Shown here: positions 43,721 to 53,008 of the stretch, one piece after another
How the letters are laid out: each line of letters starts with the position of its first letter
Position numbering within the stretch: the stretch's first letter is position 1
DNA from: Bradyrhizobium sp. DOA9
GTDB lineage: Bacteria > Pseudomonadota > Alphaproteobacteria > Rhizobiales > Xanthobacteraceae
Reading direction: 5' to 3'
Assembly (NCBI RefSeq): GCF_000617845.2
Contig: NZ_DF820425.1
Coordinates: 4,887,725-4,951,724, forward strand
Length of the DNA stretch: 64,000 nucleotides
Notes under the pieces: generated by a model
What the model was told of the DNA's origin: nothing
The model's database searches: none
Seen by the model: only the letters and a program-made list of their open reading frames with translations
Position numbers and translations under genes: made by a program

Positions 43721-44692
43721 ATGAATATCGGCAAGACCGGAAAAATTCTTCTCGCCGATATCGGCGGCACCAATGCGCGCTTCGCGCTGAGCCCGAGCGG
43801 TCGGACCGGACCGATCGACTATGTCAAGGTCGCGGACTTCCCGACCGTCCGCGAAGCCATCGCGGACGTGCTGGCGCGCCGGTCCAACGGCGAGCAGCCC
43901 CATCGCGCGGTGCTGGCGGTGGCGGGTCCCGTCACCAATAATCGCTGCGTCATGACCAACAGTCCCTGGGTCATCGACGGCAACGAGCTGCAGGGCGCGC
44001 TCGGCTTCGACAGCGTCCATGTGCTGAACGATTTCGAGGTCGTGGCCTGGTCCCTGCCCGCCTTGGAGCCTTCAGACCTGGTCCCACTTGGCGGCGGCGA
44101 CGGCTTGCACGGGGAGCCGTTGCTGGTCGTTGGGCCCGGAACCGGATTTGGTGTCTCCTGCCTGGTCGACCGCCACGGCTCGCGACTGGCCGTCGTCACG
44201 GAGGCCGGACATGCGACCCTGCCGGCGGAGAACGAGCGCGAGGAGCGCGTGATCGCCTGCTTGCGGCAGCGCCTCGGCCATGTCTCGATCGAGCGCGGCG
44301 CCCTCTCGGGCTCCGGGCTGCAGAACCTCTATGAGGCGCTGGCCGAGATCGACGGCGTTCAGGTGCCGCATCGCGATGCCGCAGGGATCACCAAGGCCGC
44401 GCTGGAGAACAGCTGTCCGGTCAGCCGCGCGACGCTCGAGATGTTTTGCGCCATTCTCGGCTCGGTCGCCGGCAATCTCGCGGTGACCTTCGGCGCCCGC
44501 GGCGGCGTCTATATCGCCGGCGGAATCGTGCCGCGCTTCCGCGAGTTCCTGGCCGCCTCCGCGTTCCGGGCACGCTTCGAAGCCAAGGGACGGTTCCAGG
44601 ATTACCTGCGCAACATCCCGACCAGGCTGGTGATCAAGCCCGATGCGAGCTTCCTCGGCCTGACCATGTTTGCCGAGCACAATCCCGGCTGA
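43721..44692 (+). CDS. glk: Glucokinase
   Basis: Glk phosphorylates glucose with ATP. The 323-aa product (MNIGKTGKILLADIGGTNAR FAL) matches the Glk (COG0837) family: phosphate-1 motif LADIGGTNARFAL, substrate region VLNDFEVVAW, VVGPGTGFGVSCL, and EAGHATLPAENE, then ALSGSGLQNLYEAL and GGVYIAGGIVPRF. A GAGG lies eight bases before the ATG. It is monocistronic and divergent from pncA. Confidence 0.94.
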   Translation: MNIGKTGKILLADIGGTNARFALSPSGRTGPIDYVKVADFPTVREAIADVLARRSNGEQPHRAVLAVAGPVTNNRCVMTNSPWVIDGNELQGALGFDSVHVLNDFEVVAWSLPALEPSDLVPLGGGDGLHGEPLLVVGPGTGFGVSCLVDRHGSRLAVVTEAGHATLPAENEREERVIACLRQRLGHVSIERGALSGSGLQNLYEALAEIDGVQVPHRDAAGITKAALENSCPVSRATLEMFCAILGSVAGNLAVTFGARGGVYIAGGIVPRFREFLAASAFRARFEAKGRFQDYLRNIPTRLVIKPDASFLGLTMFAEHNPG

Positions 44693-44739
44693 GGGCGACC
44701 TCCGCGCGGCGAGTTCCCGTCATGCACAGCTGATTGCAG

Positions 44740-44765
44740 CACACCTGCGGTTCCACGCAGGTTCG
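44740..44765 (+). terminator. Possible hairpin after glk
   Basis: ACCTGCG and CGCAGGT form a 7-bp stem with loop GTTCCA about 50 bases after the glk stop. The following sequence has no T-run, so this is a weak call. Confidence 0.35.
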
Positions 44766-44832
44766 TGCTTGCCTGCATGTTCCCGATGAGAAACAATCTC
44801 AGCCGTGTGTGGCGTAGTTCCGGGGGCGTGAC

Positions 44833-45045
44833 ATGCGTAAGCAGGATACGGGTTTCGACTATCACCGCTATCACCGGTTACTGCGCGAAGCGGACAGCGA
44901 AGACAAGCGGCTGGCGCTTATCGAGCTCCTGATCGAGGAAAAGGCCCGCGACCAGCTGGCTGCCCAGCGCGCTTCGGACCGCGCGGCCATGACGGCTCAC
45001 ACCATTGCCACGGTGCTGAGGAACGGCCGCAATCCTGCCGGTTGA
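44833..45045 (+). CDS. Hypothetical protein, 70 aa
   Basis: ATG 44833 follows GGGGGCG. The product is helical and charged: MRKQDTGFDYHRYHRLLREA, KRLALIELLIEEKARDQLAA. There is no signal peptide. Function is unknown; the compact helical layout is common for small Bradyrhizobium proteins. Confidence 0.65.
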   Translation: MRKQDTGFDYHRYHRLLREADSEDKRLALIELLIEEKARDQLAAQRASDRAAMTAHTIATVLRNGRNPAG

Positions 45046-45080
45046 GCCCTTCTCCCGCCATGCGGCAAAAGCGCGATCGG

Positions 45081-45458
45081 TCAGCTCGGCACCTTGGCCG
45101 ACCGCTCTGGAAACATCGAATCGATCATCGCCTTGAGCTGATCCATCGCGATCGGCTTGCGCAGGATCGGCCTGCGCCGGAGCAAGGACGGCAGCAGTTC
45201 CGGTCCGTAGCCCGTGGCGAACAGAAACGGCTTTCCGCGGCGTTCGATCAGATCGGCGACGGGATCGACATAGACGCCCATCAGATTGATGTCGAGGATG
45301 GCCAGATCGTACTGCGCGGTCATGGCAAAGGCGCTGGCGTCGCGCACATTGTCGGCTTCCGCAACGACGTGGTGGCCGAGCTCCTCCACCATGTCGGCGA
45401 TCATCATCCGGATCAACGCCTCGTCTTCGACCAGGAAAACGGAGAGTCCGTCCGCCAT
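45081..45458 (-). CDS. Single-domain response regulator
   Basis: The 125-aa protein is a stand-alone receiver domain: acidic pair VEDEALIR (E11-D12-E13), phospho-acceptor D56 in LAILDINLMG, T/S switch in FATGYG and Lys in LRKPIAMDQL. No output domain follows. The FATGYG and LDINL patterns match receivers of the alphaproteobacterial general stress/quorum type. A histidine kinase partner is not adjacent. Confidence 0.88.
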   Translation of the reverse strand: MADGLSVFLVEDEALIRMMIADMVEELGHHVVAEADNVRDASAFAMTAQYDLAILDINLMGVYVDPVADLIERRGKPFLFATGYGPELLPSLLRRRPILRKPIAMDQLKAMIDSMFPERSAKVPS

Positions 45459-45570
45459 ATCAACCCCGCAATCAGCCTCGCGAAGCTAAGCATAACCGAA
45501 TTGCGCTGTGGATACACGAATTCGTGGCGGGTGCCGTTAATCCAGGCGCGCCCGAACCGATTCAACTTGA

Positions 45571-46380
45571 TCAATCCAGCCCACGCTCGTGGCTGAGACG
45601 CACCATCGCCTGGATGAACACCTGCTTCTGCTTGTCGTCGAGGCTCGAAAACAGCGGCTCGGCGGCATCGGCGACGTTGCGCTGGTCGCCGGCGCGATCG
45701 ATCAGGAACTGGGCCTCGTTGCGCATCTGCTCGATGATGTCGTCGGGCGGATCGCGCTTGGCGCGCGCAATCCGCAGGTTGAGCCGCTCTGCACCATTAT
45801 GCCCGAGGTAGTGCATCGCGCTCGAGAAGCCGTACCAGTGCTTCTCCTGATCCGGTGTGAGGTTCAGCTCGCTCTTGATCCGCTCGATGTAGGAATCGCT
45901 GTTGGCGACGATCTGCTCGGCGGTCAGCTGCGGCGCACCGGGTTGAGTTAGAACCGTGACTTCCTTGTTGTCCTTGCCCTTGTTGTCCTGCGGCGCGTTC
46001 TTCGCCTCCTTGGTCGCCTTGGCGCCCTTGCCCTTGGCGCTCTTGGCATCCTTGTCCTTGTCCTTGTCCTTGGCCCCGCCCGGCTGCTTGGAATCCTTGG
46101 CCGCGTCCTTGCCTGCTTCCTTGGGTGGCGGCGCCTGATTGCCGGTGTTGCCGACACCGAGCACACCGGTGAAAACGCCGACCACGCCGCCGATTGCGCC
46201 ACCGAGCACGCCACCGACCGGACCGGCCGCCTTGTTGCCGGCCGCAGCGCCTTCCTGAACGCCCTTGACCAGACCTTGGGCATTCGCCACCGCGGCGGCC
46301 CCGAGCAACAGCGCGAGCACAGACCCCAGCGCCAGGCATCGCCGCAGGTGAAGCCGCGCGGGTGATGCCGGTTTGATCAT
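45571..46380 (-). CDS. LTXXQ-motif exported protein
   Basis: From ATG 46380 (after GGAGACGAG) the 269-aa product has a signal peptide ending near AAAVANAQG, a Gly-rich segment (GGVLGGAIGGVVGVFTGVLG) that resembles a glycine zipper, a long Lys/Asp/Ala-rich low-complexity stretch, and a helical C-terminal domain with LNLTPDQEKHWYGF. That LTPDQ is the LTXXQ motif of the Spy/CpxP-like family, periplasmic chaperones or stress sensors. Probably periplasmic. Confidence 0.75.
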   Translation of the reverse strand: MIKPASPARLHLRRCLALGSVLALLLGAAAVANAQGLVKGVQEGAAAGNKAAGPVGGVLGGAIGGVVGVFTGVLGVGNTGNQAPPPKEAGKDAAKDSKQPGGAKDKDKDKDAKSAKGKGAKATKEAKNAPQDNKGKDNKEVTVLTQPGAPQLTAEQIVANSDSYIERIKSELNLTPDQEKHWYGFSSAMHYLGHNGAERLNLRIARAKRDPPDDIIEQMRNEAQFLIDRAGDQRNVADAAEPLFSSLDDKQKQVFIQAMVRLSHERGLD

Positions 46381-46506
46381 TCTCGTCTCCATCATCGATC
46401 TGGTCTATCGGCGGCAGTCAGCCGCCAGGCGCAACTCTATCGTTTCCACAGCTTCAAGGTCCAGACGCGGCCGATTGCTGTCCACGCCCGAAAAGTCTTT
46501 CACGCG

Positions 46507-46561
46507 AAGCGCTTATCCAGGCTCGTGCGGAACTGCGGCGTAAATGCGCACGGAAGCGCTT
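46507..46561 (+). promoter_or_regulatory. Two LacI-type operator-like sites
   Basis: GAAGCGCTTA occurs at 46506-46515 and again at 46553-46562. The AAGCGCTT core is a perfect palindrome with a central CG, the hallmark of LacI-family operators, and the two copies are 47 bases apart, a spacing compatible with looping. They lie about 300-350 bases upstream of the sugar-binding protein gene. No LacI-type regulator gene is in the window. Confidence 0.5.
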
Positions 46562-46688
46562 AGCGCGAAGTGTGCGCCGCAAAACACTGTGCCCCTCGCC
46601 TGCATCGCCTCGCTCGCCACACACGTTGCGGCGTTTTGGGGCACAACATTAGTTTTAGACGCGAAGCCGTTCGGCTTTCTCGACAGAC

Positions 46689-46711
46689 GCGATCAATCAT
46701 GATCTGATCGC
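46689..46711 (+). promoter_or_regulatory. Inverted repeat upstream of the sugar ABC operon
   Basis: GCGATCA and TGATCGC are separated by nine bases that themselves contain ATCATGAT. This 23-base dyad lies about 150 bases before the ABC operon start and could be an operator; the DNA-binding protein is unknown. Confidence 0.4.
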
Positions 46712-46859
46712 GCTACCAATTTGCTGCGACAGGCGTGAATTGCAAACGCAGGCCGACGGCGCCAACAAGAAAATCGACCAACAACAACTCAAGAACAAGA
46801 AATTCAAGAAAGAAGTCTCAGAGGAAACTCCAACAACAACACCCAAGCGAGGAAACGAG

Positions 46860-48200
46860 ATGTCACGCAAGAAACTGACGCGACGTCAATTTGTGGCTGC
46901 CACTGCAATGTCCTCCGCGGCGCTGATCACAGCGCCCTATGTCCGGGGCGCCTACGCCGCCGGCAAGCTCTCGATCGGCTTCTGGGACCATTGGGTGCCA
47001 GGCGCCAACAAGGCCTCGACCGAGATCGTCAACGAATGGGCGGCGAAGGAGAAGGTCGAAGTCACGATCGACTACATCCCCAGCCAGGGCAACAAGAACC
47101 TGCTCACCATTGCCGCCGAAGCGCAGGCAAAGTCGGGCCATGATATTTTCGCCATGCCAACGTGGTGGGCCCACGCCAATGCCGACCAGTTGGAGAACGT
47201 CAGCGACATCATGGGGCCGATCATCGCCGAGAATGGCGAGGTGAACGGCACGGCCAAGTATCTGGGCACGGCCGGGAGCAAATGGCTTGGAGTTCCGGCC
47301 TCCGTCGGCAGCCAGATCAAGGGTCCCTGCTCCCGCATCGATTTGATGAAGAAGCATGCCGGCATCGATGTGCAGGCGATGTATCCGGTCGGTTCTGAGC
47401 CAAAAGCTGATAACTGGACGCTCGAAACATTCCTGAAGGCTGCCGAAGCCTGTCACAAGGCCGGCGTCCCGTTCGGCATCGGCCTCGGCGAGACCACCGA
47501 CAACGTCGATACGGCGGGCGCGATCTTCCTGTCGTTCGGCGCCCAGCTCGTTGACGCCAAGGGCAATCTCACCGTCAAGACCGATGCGGTTCGTCAGGCC
47601 CTCGAATTCTACAAGAAGCTCATCAGCTTCCTGCCGCCCGACGCCGCAGCCTGGGATGACGCATCCAACAATAAATGGCTGGTCTCCGGCAGGGGTGCGA
47701 TGATCATGAACCCGCCGAGCGCCTGGGCCGTCGCCAAACGCGACGCGCCGCAGGTTGCGGAGCAATGCTGGACCCACGGCTTCCCGGCCGGACCCAAGGG
47801 GCGTTTTGCCCCCTACCTGCCGTACTTCTGGAGCATCTGGAATTTCTCCAAGAACAAGGACGCGGCGAAGAGCCTCCTGGTCCAGCTCTCGAAGCCGGCG
47901 TCCATCGAAAAAATGGTGGTCGCAAGCGGCGGCTACGATCTACCGGCCTACGAGAAGCTGACGACGTTGAAGGTGTGGCAGGAGGAAGGGCCGCCGAAGG
48001 GTACGCTCTATCACTATCCCAACCCCTACAAGCATCAGACGCTGTCGATTGCAGCCTCCCCCGCGCCGCCGAAGATTGCACAGCAAATCTACGCGCAGGC
48101 CACGCTGACCAAGATGTGTTTGCGCTACCATCAAGGTGAAGCGATGGAAAAGACGCTTGCCTGGGCCGAAGGCGAGTGTGAAGGCTTCATGCGGAGCTGA
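46860..48200 (+). CDS. Family-1 sugar-binding protein of ABC transporter
   Basis: The 446-aa receptor starts at ATG 46860 after GAGGAAA. Its N-terminus MSRKKLTRRQFVAATAMSSA has a twin-arginine motif (R8-R9), so export is likely by Tat, with cleavage near VRGAYAA. The body (KLSIGFWDHWVPGANKASTE, KSGHDIFAMPTWWAHAN, FGIGLGETTDNVD) is that of family-1 extracellular sugar receptors. It heads the operon with two permeases, an ATPase and a dehydrogenase; the ligand is unknown. Confidence 0.9.
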   Translation: MSRKKLTRRQFVAATAMSSAALITAPYVRGAYAAGKLSIGFWDHWVPGANKASTEIVNEWAAKEKVEVTIDYIPSQGNKNLLTIAAEAQAKSGHDIFAMPTWWAHANADQLENVSDIMGPIIAENGEVNGTAKYLGTAGSKWLGVPASVGSQIKGPCSRIDLMKKHAGIDVQAMYPVGSEPKADNWTLETFLKAAEACHKAGVPFGIGLGETTDNVDTAGAIFLSFGAQLVDAKGNLTVKTDAVRQALEFYKKLISFLPPDAAAWDDASNNKWLVSGRGAMIMNPPSAWAVAKRDAPQVAEQCWTHGFPAGPKGRFAPYLPYFWSIWNFSKNKDAAKSLLVQLSKPASIEKMVVASGGYDLPAYEKLTTLKVWQEEGPPKGTLYHYPNPYKHQTLSIAASPAPPKIAQQIYAQATLTKMCLRYHQGEAMEKTLAWAEGECEGFMRS

Positions 48201-48208
48201 GACGGCCA

Positions 48209-48249
48209 AGGTGTCGCCGCAAGCGTCTAGTCGTCTTGCGGCGACACCT
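48209..48249 (+). promoter_or_regulatory. Perfect 15-bp stem-loop between binding protein and permease genes
   Basis: AGGTGTCGCCGCAAG and CTTGCGGCGACACCT pair without mismatch around CGTCTAGTCGT, starting 8 bases after the binding-protein stop. No T-run follows, so it looks like an intra-operon RNA-stabilising or attenuating structure that keeps the receptor mRNA in excess, as in other sugar operons. Confidence 0.7.
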
Positions 48250-48331
48250 CGCCTTGGCACGAGCCGCGAGCAGCTCGGCTCTCGCTCAGACATCGAGCTC
48301 TTTGTACCAAACCGCGCGAGGAAAATGCATC

Positions 48332-49270
48332 ATGGCGGATGTGGCATTGCGGCCGGACGGGATTGGCACCGCGCAACCGGCGCGAAAACGCTCCGGCTTG
48401 CAAAAGGCGCTCAAGCGCAGATCGACCGCGGCGTTCCTGATGACGCTACCGCTGATCATCCTCATCGCGCTTCTGGTGATTTATCCCGCGTTCTATTCGC
48501 TTCACCTGGCGACCCTCAACAAGTCGATGCAGAAATTCGTCGGCCTCGGCAATTTTGAGTTTTTGTTCAGGCGAGACACGTTCTGGCTGGTCGTCAAGCA
48601 ATCCTGCATCTTTGCCATCACCGCCGTGGTCTTCAAGGCGCTGATCGGGTTCATCGTCGCGCATTTCGTCCACAACATTCCGGCCAAGGGCCAGCGCAAA
48701 TGGCGCGGCATGCTGCTGGTCCCATGGGTGATCCCACCCGCCATGAGCACGCTGGCATGGCTCTGGCTGTTCGATCCCTCCTACAGTGCATTCAACTATA
48801 CGCTGTCGTTCTTCGGGATAGGCCCGATCCCGTGGACCGGCGACGCAGCCTGGGCGCGCTTTTCGGTCATTCTGGTCAATGTCTGGTACGGCGCGCCGTT
48901 CTTCATGATCATGTATCTGGCGGCTCTGAAATCGGTGCCCGACCAGCTCTATGAAGCGGCAGCGATCGATGGCGCCAATTGGTGGCAGCGGATCTGGTAC
49001 GTGACTCTGCCGATGATGCGCAACATCATCGCGATCACGACGCTGTTCTCGCTGATCGTCACCTTCGCCAATTTCGACATCGTGCGAATCCTGACCGCCG
49101 GCGGCCCGCTCGACCACACCCACATCTTTGCCACCTGGGCGTTCCGGATCGGCATCGAGGGAAGCGACATTCCGCTCGGTGCCAGCGTCTCCCTGTTCAT
49201 GGTGCCAATCCTGGCGGTCGCAGCGATCTTCATCCTGCGGGACGTCAACAAGCGCGGGAATGAAGCCTGA
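48332..49270 (+). CDS. ABC sugar permease, MalF/UgpA type
   Basis: The 312-aa protein starts at ATG 48332 after GAGGAAAA. Six membrane helices are apparent, starting with AAFLMTLPLIILIALLVIYP; the EAA loop reads LYEAAAIDGANWWQRIWYVTLPMM. It forms the membrane channel with the next permease, whose ATG overlaps its stop (ATGA). Confidence 0.92.
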   Translation: MADVALRPDGIGTAQPARKRSGLQKALKRRSTAAFLMTLPLIILIALLVIYPAFYSLHLATLNKSMQKFVGLGNFEFLFRRDTFWLVVKQSCIFAITAVVFKALIGFIVAHFVHNIPAKGQRKWRGMLLVPWVIPPAMSTLAWLWLFDPSYSAFNYTLSFFGIGPIPWTGDAAWARFSVILVNVWYGAPFFMIMYLAALKSVPDQLYEAAAIDGANWWQRIWYVTLPMMRNIIAITTLFSLIVTFANFDIVRILTAGGPLDHTHIFATWAFRIGIEGSDIPLGASVSLFMVPILAVAAIFILRDVNKRGNEA

Positions 49271-50181
49271 TGAGCTCAGTCACGATCGACAAGGCCGCGC
49301 CGACACGCACGGTCAAATATGGCAGCATGAGCCGCGACCGCAAATGGGCGCTGAGATGGTCGTATTTCTTCCTGACGCTGTTTGCGATCTTCTCGCTGCT
49401 GCCGCCCATCTACATGCTGATCACCTCGCTCAAGAGCAGCGCCGAAATCTCGGCAGCGACCAATCCCTGGTGGGTCTTTCACCCGACCCTCGAGAACTAT
49501 GTCGGCCTGCTGACGTCGAACCAGTTCCTGCGCTTCTTCTGGAATTCGGCGCTGGTGTCGATTTTCGTGGTCACCATCACGATGCTGATCAGCGTGCCCG
49601 CGGCGTTCGCCCTGGCCCGGATGCGGTTCTGGGGTTCGGCCACGCTGGCGACCGGCGTGTTCCTGACCTACCTCATTCCAGACAGCCTGTTATTCATTCC
49701 ACTGTTCAAGGTGTTCGCATTATTCGGCGACTGGACCGGCATCCAGCTCATCAACCGCTGGTATGTGCTGCTCTTCATCTATCCGACGCTGACGGTCCCG
49801 TTCTGCACCTGGATCATGATCGGCTATTTCGCCTCCATCCCCAAGGAGCTCGACGAAGCCGCCATCATCGATGGAGCGTCCTGGTTCCAGACTCTGACCC
49901 GGATCTTCATTCCGGTCGCGCTGCCCGGGCTGATCGCCGCGACCATCTTCGCCTTCACCGTGTCCTGGGCGCAATTCCTCTATCCGCTCGTGTTCACGAC
50001 CTCGACGGACCAGCTCGTTCTGCCGGTCGGCATCATCACGACGCTGATCAAGGGCGACGTCTTCAACTGGGGACAGATCATGACCGGCGCGCTGCTCGGT
50101 GCCGCGCCGCCGCTGATCATCTACGCGTTCCTGATGGACTACTACATTGCCGGCCTGACCGCCGGCGCGACAAAGGGTTGA
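49270..50181 (+). CDS. ABC sugar permease, MalG/UgpE type
   Basis: This 303-aa second permease has the MalG pattern: an N-terminal helix (YFFLTLFAIFSLLPPIYMLI), central helices, and the EAA loop LDEAAIIDGASWFQTLTRIFIPVALPG. The gene overlaps the first permease by one base and is followed 20 bases later by the ATPase. Confidence 0.92.
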   Translation: MSSVTIDKAAPTRTVKYGSMSRDRKWALRWSYFFLTLFAIFSLLPPIYMLITSLKSSAEISAATNPWWVFHPTLENYVGLLTSNQFLRFFWNSALVSIFVVTITMLISVPAAFALARMRFWGSATLATGVFLTYLIPDSLLFIPLFKVFALFGDWTGIQLINRWYVLLFIYPTLTVPFCTWIMIGYFASIPKELDEAAIIDGASWFQTLTRIFIPVALPGLIAATIFAFTVSWAQFLYPLVFTTSTDQLVLPVGIITTLIKGDVFNWGQIMTGALLGAAPPLIIYAFLMDYYIAGLTAGATKG

Positions 50182-50201
50182 TGACGAGGAGCTGAAGTTC
50201 G

Positions 50202-51302
50202 ATGGCTGACGTTGCTTTGCGGAAGGTAGTCAAGCGTTACGACGATGTCGAAGCCGTGCGCGGCATCGACCTCGACATCGCCGACCATGAGTTCATCGTG
50301 CTGGTCGGCCCCTCCGGCTGCGGCAAGTCGACCACGCTGCGCATGATCGCGGGCCTCGAGGACATCAGCGACGGCGACATCATGATCGGGGGCGACATCG
50401 TCAACGACGTGCCGCCGAAGGACCGCGACATCGCGATGGTATTTCAGAACTACGCGCTGTACCCGCACATGACGGTCGCCGAGAACATGTCGTTCGGGCT
50501 GCGCCTGAAGCACTATCCCAAGGCCGAGATCAAGGCGCGGGTGACCGAAGCCGCCCGCCTGCTCGACATCACCGACCTGATCGACCGCAAGCCGAAGCAG
50601 CTCTCCGGCGGCCAGCGCCAGCGCGTCGCCATGGGCCGCGCCATCGTGCGCAATCCCAAGGTCTTCCTGTTCGACGAGCCGCTGTCCAATCTCGACGCCA
50701 AGCTCCGCGTCCAGATGCGGATCGAGATCAAGAAGGTGCATCAGAAGGTGCGCACCACCACGGTCTACGTCACCCACGACCAGGTCGAGGCGATGACGCT
50801 GGCCGATCGCGTCGTCGTCATGAACAAGGGCAGGATCGAGCAGATCGGCACGCCGAACGAGCTCTATCACAAGCCGGCGACGCGCTTCGTTGCGGGCTTC
50901 ATCGGCTCGCCCGCGATGAACTTCATCCCGTGCCGGCTCGAGGATGTCGGCGGCACGCTTCAGCTCCGCCTCACCGACCGCATCGCCTTCGCGCTGCCGC
51001 CGGCCCGTGCCGCGCGCTACAACGCGCTGCCGCGCACCGACAAGCTGCTGCTCGGCATCCGTCCCGAGCATCTCACCGAGTCGCATGCGCATCTGGGGCC
51101 AGGGGTCGAGACCTTCGACGCCGTGCTCGACGTCACCGAGCCGATGGGGATGGAGACGCTGGTCTATTTCGGGCTCGACGGCACGCCGGTCTGCGGCCGC
51201 GTCGATCCCAATGCCGGCGCCAAGGACGGGGCACCCATGCGCCTGGCGATGGACCTCAACAACATGCACCTGCTAAATGAGGAGACCGGGGCCGTGCTGT
51301 GA
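50202..51302 (+). CDS. ABC sugar transporter ATPase (UgpC/MsmX/MalK type)
   Basis: The 366-aa ATPase has Walker A GPSGCGKSTT (about 37-46), Q-loop VFQNYALYPHMTV, signature LSGGQRQRVAMGRAI, Walker B VFLFDEPLSNLDAKLR and switch His in VYVTHDQ. The C-terminal ~130 residues (LLGIRPEHLT) form the TOBE domains of the MalK-like class. It energises the two permeases upstream. Confidence 0.94.
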   Translation: MADVALRKVVKRYDDVEAVRGIDLDIADHEFIVLVGPSGCGKSTTLRMIAGLEDISDGDIMIGGDIVNDVPPKDRDIAMVFQNYALYPHMTVAENMSFGLRLKHYPKAEIKARVTEAARLLDITDLIDRKPKQLSGGQRQRVAMGRAIVRNPKVFLFDEPLSNLDAKLRVQMRIEIKKVHQKVRTTTVYVTHDQVEAMTLADRVVVMNKGRIEQIGTPNELYHKPATRFVAGFIGSPAMNFIPCRLEDVGGTLQLRLTDRIAFALPPARAARYNALPRTDKLLLGIRPEHLTESHAHLGPGVETFDAVLDVTEPMGMETLVYFGLDGTPVCGRVDPNAGAKDGAPMRLAMDLNNMHLLNEETGAVL

Positions 51303-51333
51303 CGCCGCCTCAATAAGCGCAGGCAGGGGAGCA

Positions 51334-52323
51334 ATGGCGACCAACAAGAAGAAGATTTTCGTTACGCAAACCTTGTCTCAAGGGGCACGCGCCCTCCTCA
51401 CCCAGCGCGACGATATCGAGCTCGTCGAGTTTCCGAACCTGATCTCGGCGAAGGATTTCGAGGCCTTGTTGAAGAGCCATGCGCCGGTCCATGGCGTGGC
51501 GCTGGGTGCCACCGCTTTCGGCGAGACCGAGCTCGAGGCCGCCCGCGACATGAAGGTGGTGACCCGCATCGGCGTCGGCTACGATGCCGTCGACGTGCCC
51601 GCCCTCTCCCGCCGCAAGGTGCCGCTGATGGTCGCCGGCAGCGCCAACTCGCCCTCGGTTGCGGAGGCGGCGCTGTTCATGATGCTGACGCTGGCCAAGC
51701 GCGCGCAGGAGCTGCATTCCTGCGTCAAGGAAGGCACCTGGGCCGACCGGCTCGGCATGCTGCCGTTCGACCTCTACGGCAAGACCGTGCTGATCGTCGG
51801 CTTCGGCCGCATCGGCAGCCGCACCGCCAAACGCTGTCTGGCCTTCGAGATGAAGGTGCAAGTCTACGATCCCTACAAGGACGCCGCCGACATCAAGGCC
51901 GCCGGATGCGAGCCGGTCACCGACCTCGACGCCGCGCTGCCTCACGCCGACTTCGTCACCATCCACTGCCCGAAGACGCCGGAGACGGTCGGCCTGTTCG
52001 ATTCTGGCAGGATCGTCCGCATGAAGGATAGGTCCTACCTCATCAACACCGCGCGCGGCGGCATCGTGAAGGAAGCGGCGCTCCATGACGCGCTGACGTC
52101 CGGAAAGCTCGCCGGCGCCGGCATCGACGTGTTCGAGGTGGAGCCGCCGCCGGTCAGCAACGCGCTGTTTGCGCTGCCCAACGTCATCATGGCCCCGCAC
52201 GTCGCCGGCGTCACGGTCGAGGCGGTGAGCCGCATGAGCGAGCAGACCGCGCGCAATATCCTGAGCGTGCTGGACGGCGATCCTATCAGGCAGAACGTCA
52301 TCAACCAGGACGTGCTCAGCTGA
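51334..52323 (+). CDS. D-2-hydroxyacid dehydrogenase (SerA-like)
   Basis: The 329-aa NAD-dependent enzyme starts at ATG 51334 (MATNKKKIFVTQTLSQGARA). The Rossmann motif is VLIVGFGRIGSRTAKR; the catalytic Arg is in LINTARGGIVKEAAL, Glu in DVFEVEPPP and His in MAPHVAGVT. It lacks the C-terminal ACT domain of full SerA. It is 31 bases after the sugar ATPase and probably oxidises or reduces a catabolite of the imported compound; that is inference. Confidence 0.9.
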   Translation: MATNKKKIFVTQTLSQGARALLTQRDDIELVEFPNLISAKDFEALLKSHAPVHGVALGATAFGETELEAARDMKVVTRIGVGYDAVDVPALSRRKVPLMVAGSANSPSVAEAALFMMLTLAKRAQELHSCVKEGTWADRLGMLPFDLYGKTVLIVGFGRIGSRTAKRCLAFEMKVQVYDPYKDAADIKAAGCEPVTDLDAALPHADFVTIHCPKTPETVGLFDSGRIVRMKDRSYLINTARGGIVKEAALHDALTSGKLAGAGIDVFEVEPPPVSNALFALPNVIMAPHVAGVTVEAVSRMSEQTARNILSVLDGDPIRQNVINQDVLS

Positions 52324-52330
52324 GCGAGCG

Positions 52331-52362
52331 GTGAGCGGGCGGCCCATCCCGCCCGCCTTCGG
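52331..52362 (+). terminator. Possible terminator after the dehydrogenase
   Basis: GCGGGCGG and CCCGCCCGC form a GC-rich stem with loop CCCATC just after the dehydrogenase stop. It is followed by CTTCGGGGCG, not a T-run, so it is weak. Confidence 0.35.
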
Positions 52363-52492
52363 GGCGCCAGAAAGCGTCCCATTTTGGTGCAGATCGGGCC
52401 CCAACTCAGCCTTAATCAAACGCGCGTAATGGGCTTGAAACGCGGCGGCGGTGGGACAGACTGGCCGGCGCGGCGAGCTGGAGGATGGACCC

Positions 52493-53005
52493 TTGTCAGA
52501 GATCGACCCGACCGACCACGCGCTGGCGACCATCGCCAGCATCCTGGAGCACCCCGAGCCGGTTCTCGTCGTTCGCCAGACCGAGACCGAAATCGTGGTC
52601 GCCGGAGAGCGTGAGCACGTGGACTCCGACGAGCATCAGGTCGTGGATGAATATGCGGCGATCGAAGAGCATCCGTCAGCCGAAGAGCATCATCCCGTGG
52701 TCGAGGAGCAGCCGCTCGCGCCCGAGCACACCGATGCCGACGGCTACAGCAAGGTTGGTCCGGGACCCATGGTGGCGATCCGTCTGAAATGGACGGTCCA
52801 TCGCGGCGATGACGGCCAGTACTACGTCCACGAGACCATCGGCGAGCAGTCCGCGCCTGTGATCAGCGGCCCGATGACGAGCGAGGCCGCGGTGCGTTTC
52901 GTCGACACCCAGCAAGACGAGGCGAACAGGCGCTTCGAGCTATTGCGCAGCGAAATCGCCGGCCGCAGTTCGCTCGCCGACTACGAGCGCAAGGGCGAAG
53001 CCTAG
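52493..53005 (+). CDS. Acidic hypothetical protein, 170 aa
   Basis: A TTG start at 52493 follows GGAGGATGG at good spacing; a more upstream ATG at 52451 would add a weak N-terminus. Residues about 35-80 are very rich in Glu, His and Val (EYAAIEEHPSAEEHHPVVEE), and the C-terminal half (VAIRLKWTVHRGDDGQYYVH, VISGPMTSEAAVRFVDTQQD) looks globular. No family is recognised. The Glu/His run could bind divalent metals; that is speculation. Confidence 0.55.
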   Translation: MSEIDPTDHALATIASILEHPEPVLVVRQTETEIVVAGEREHVDSDEHQVVDEYAAIEEHPSAEEHHPVVEEQPLAPEHTDADGYSKVGPGPMVAIRLKWTVHRGDDGQYYVHETIGEQSAPVISGPMTSEAAVRFVDTQQDEANRRFELLRSEIAGRSSLADYERKGEA

Positions 53006-53008
53006 GCT

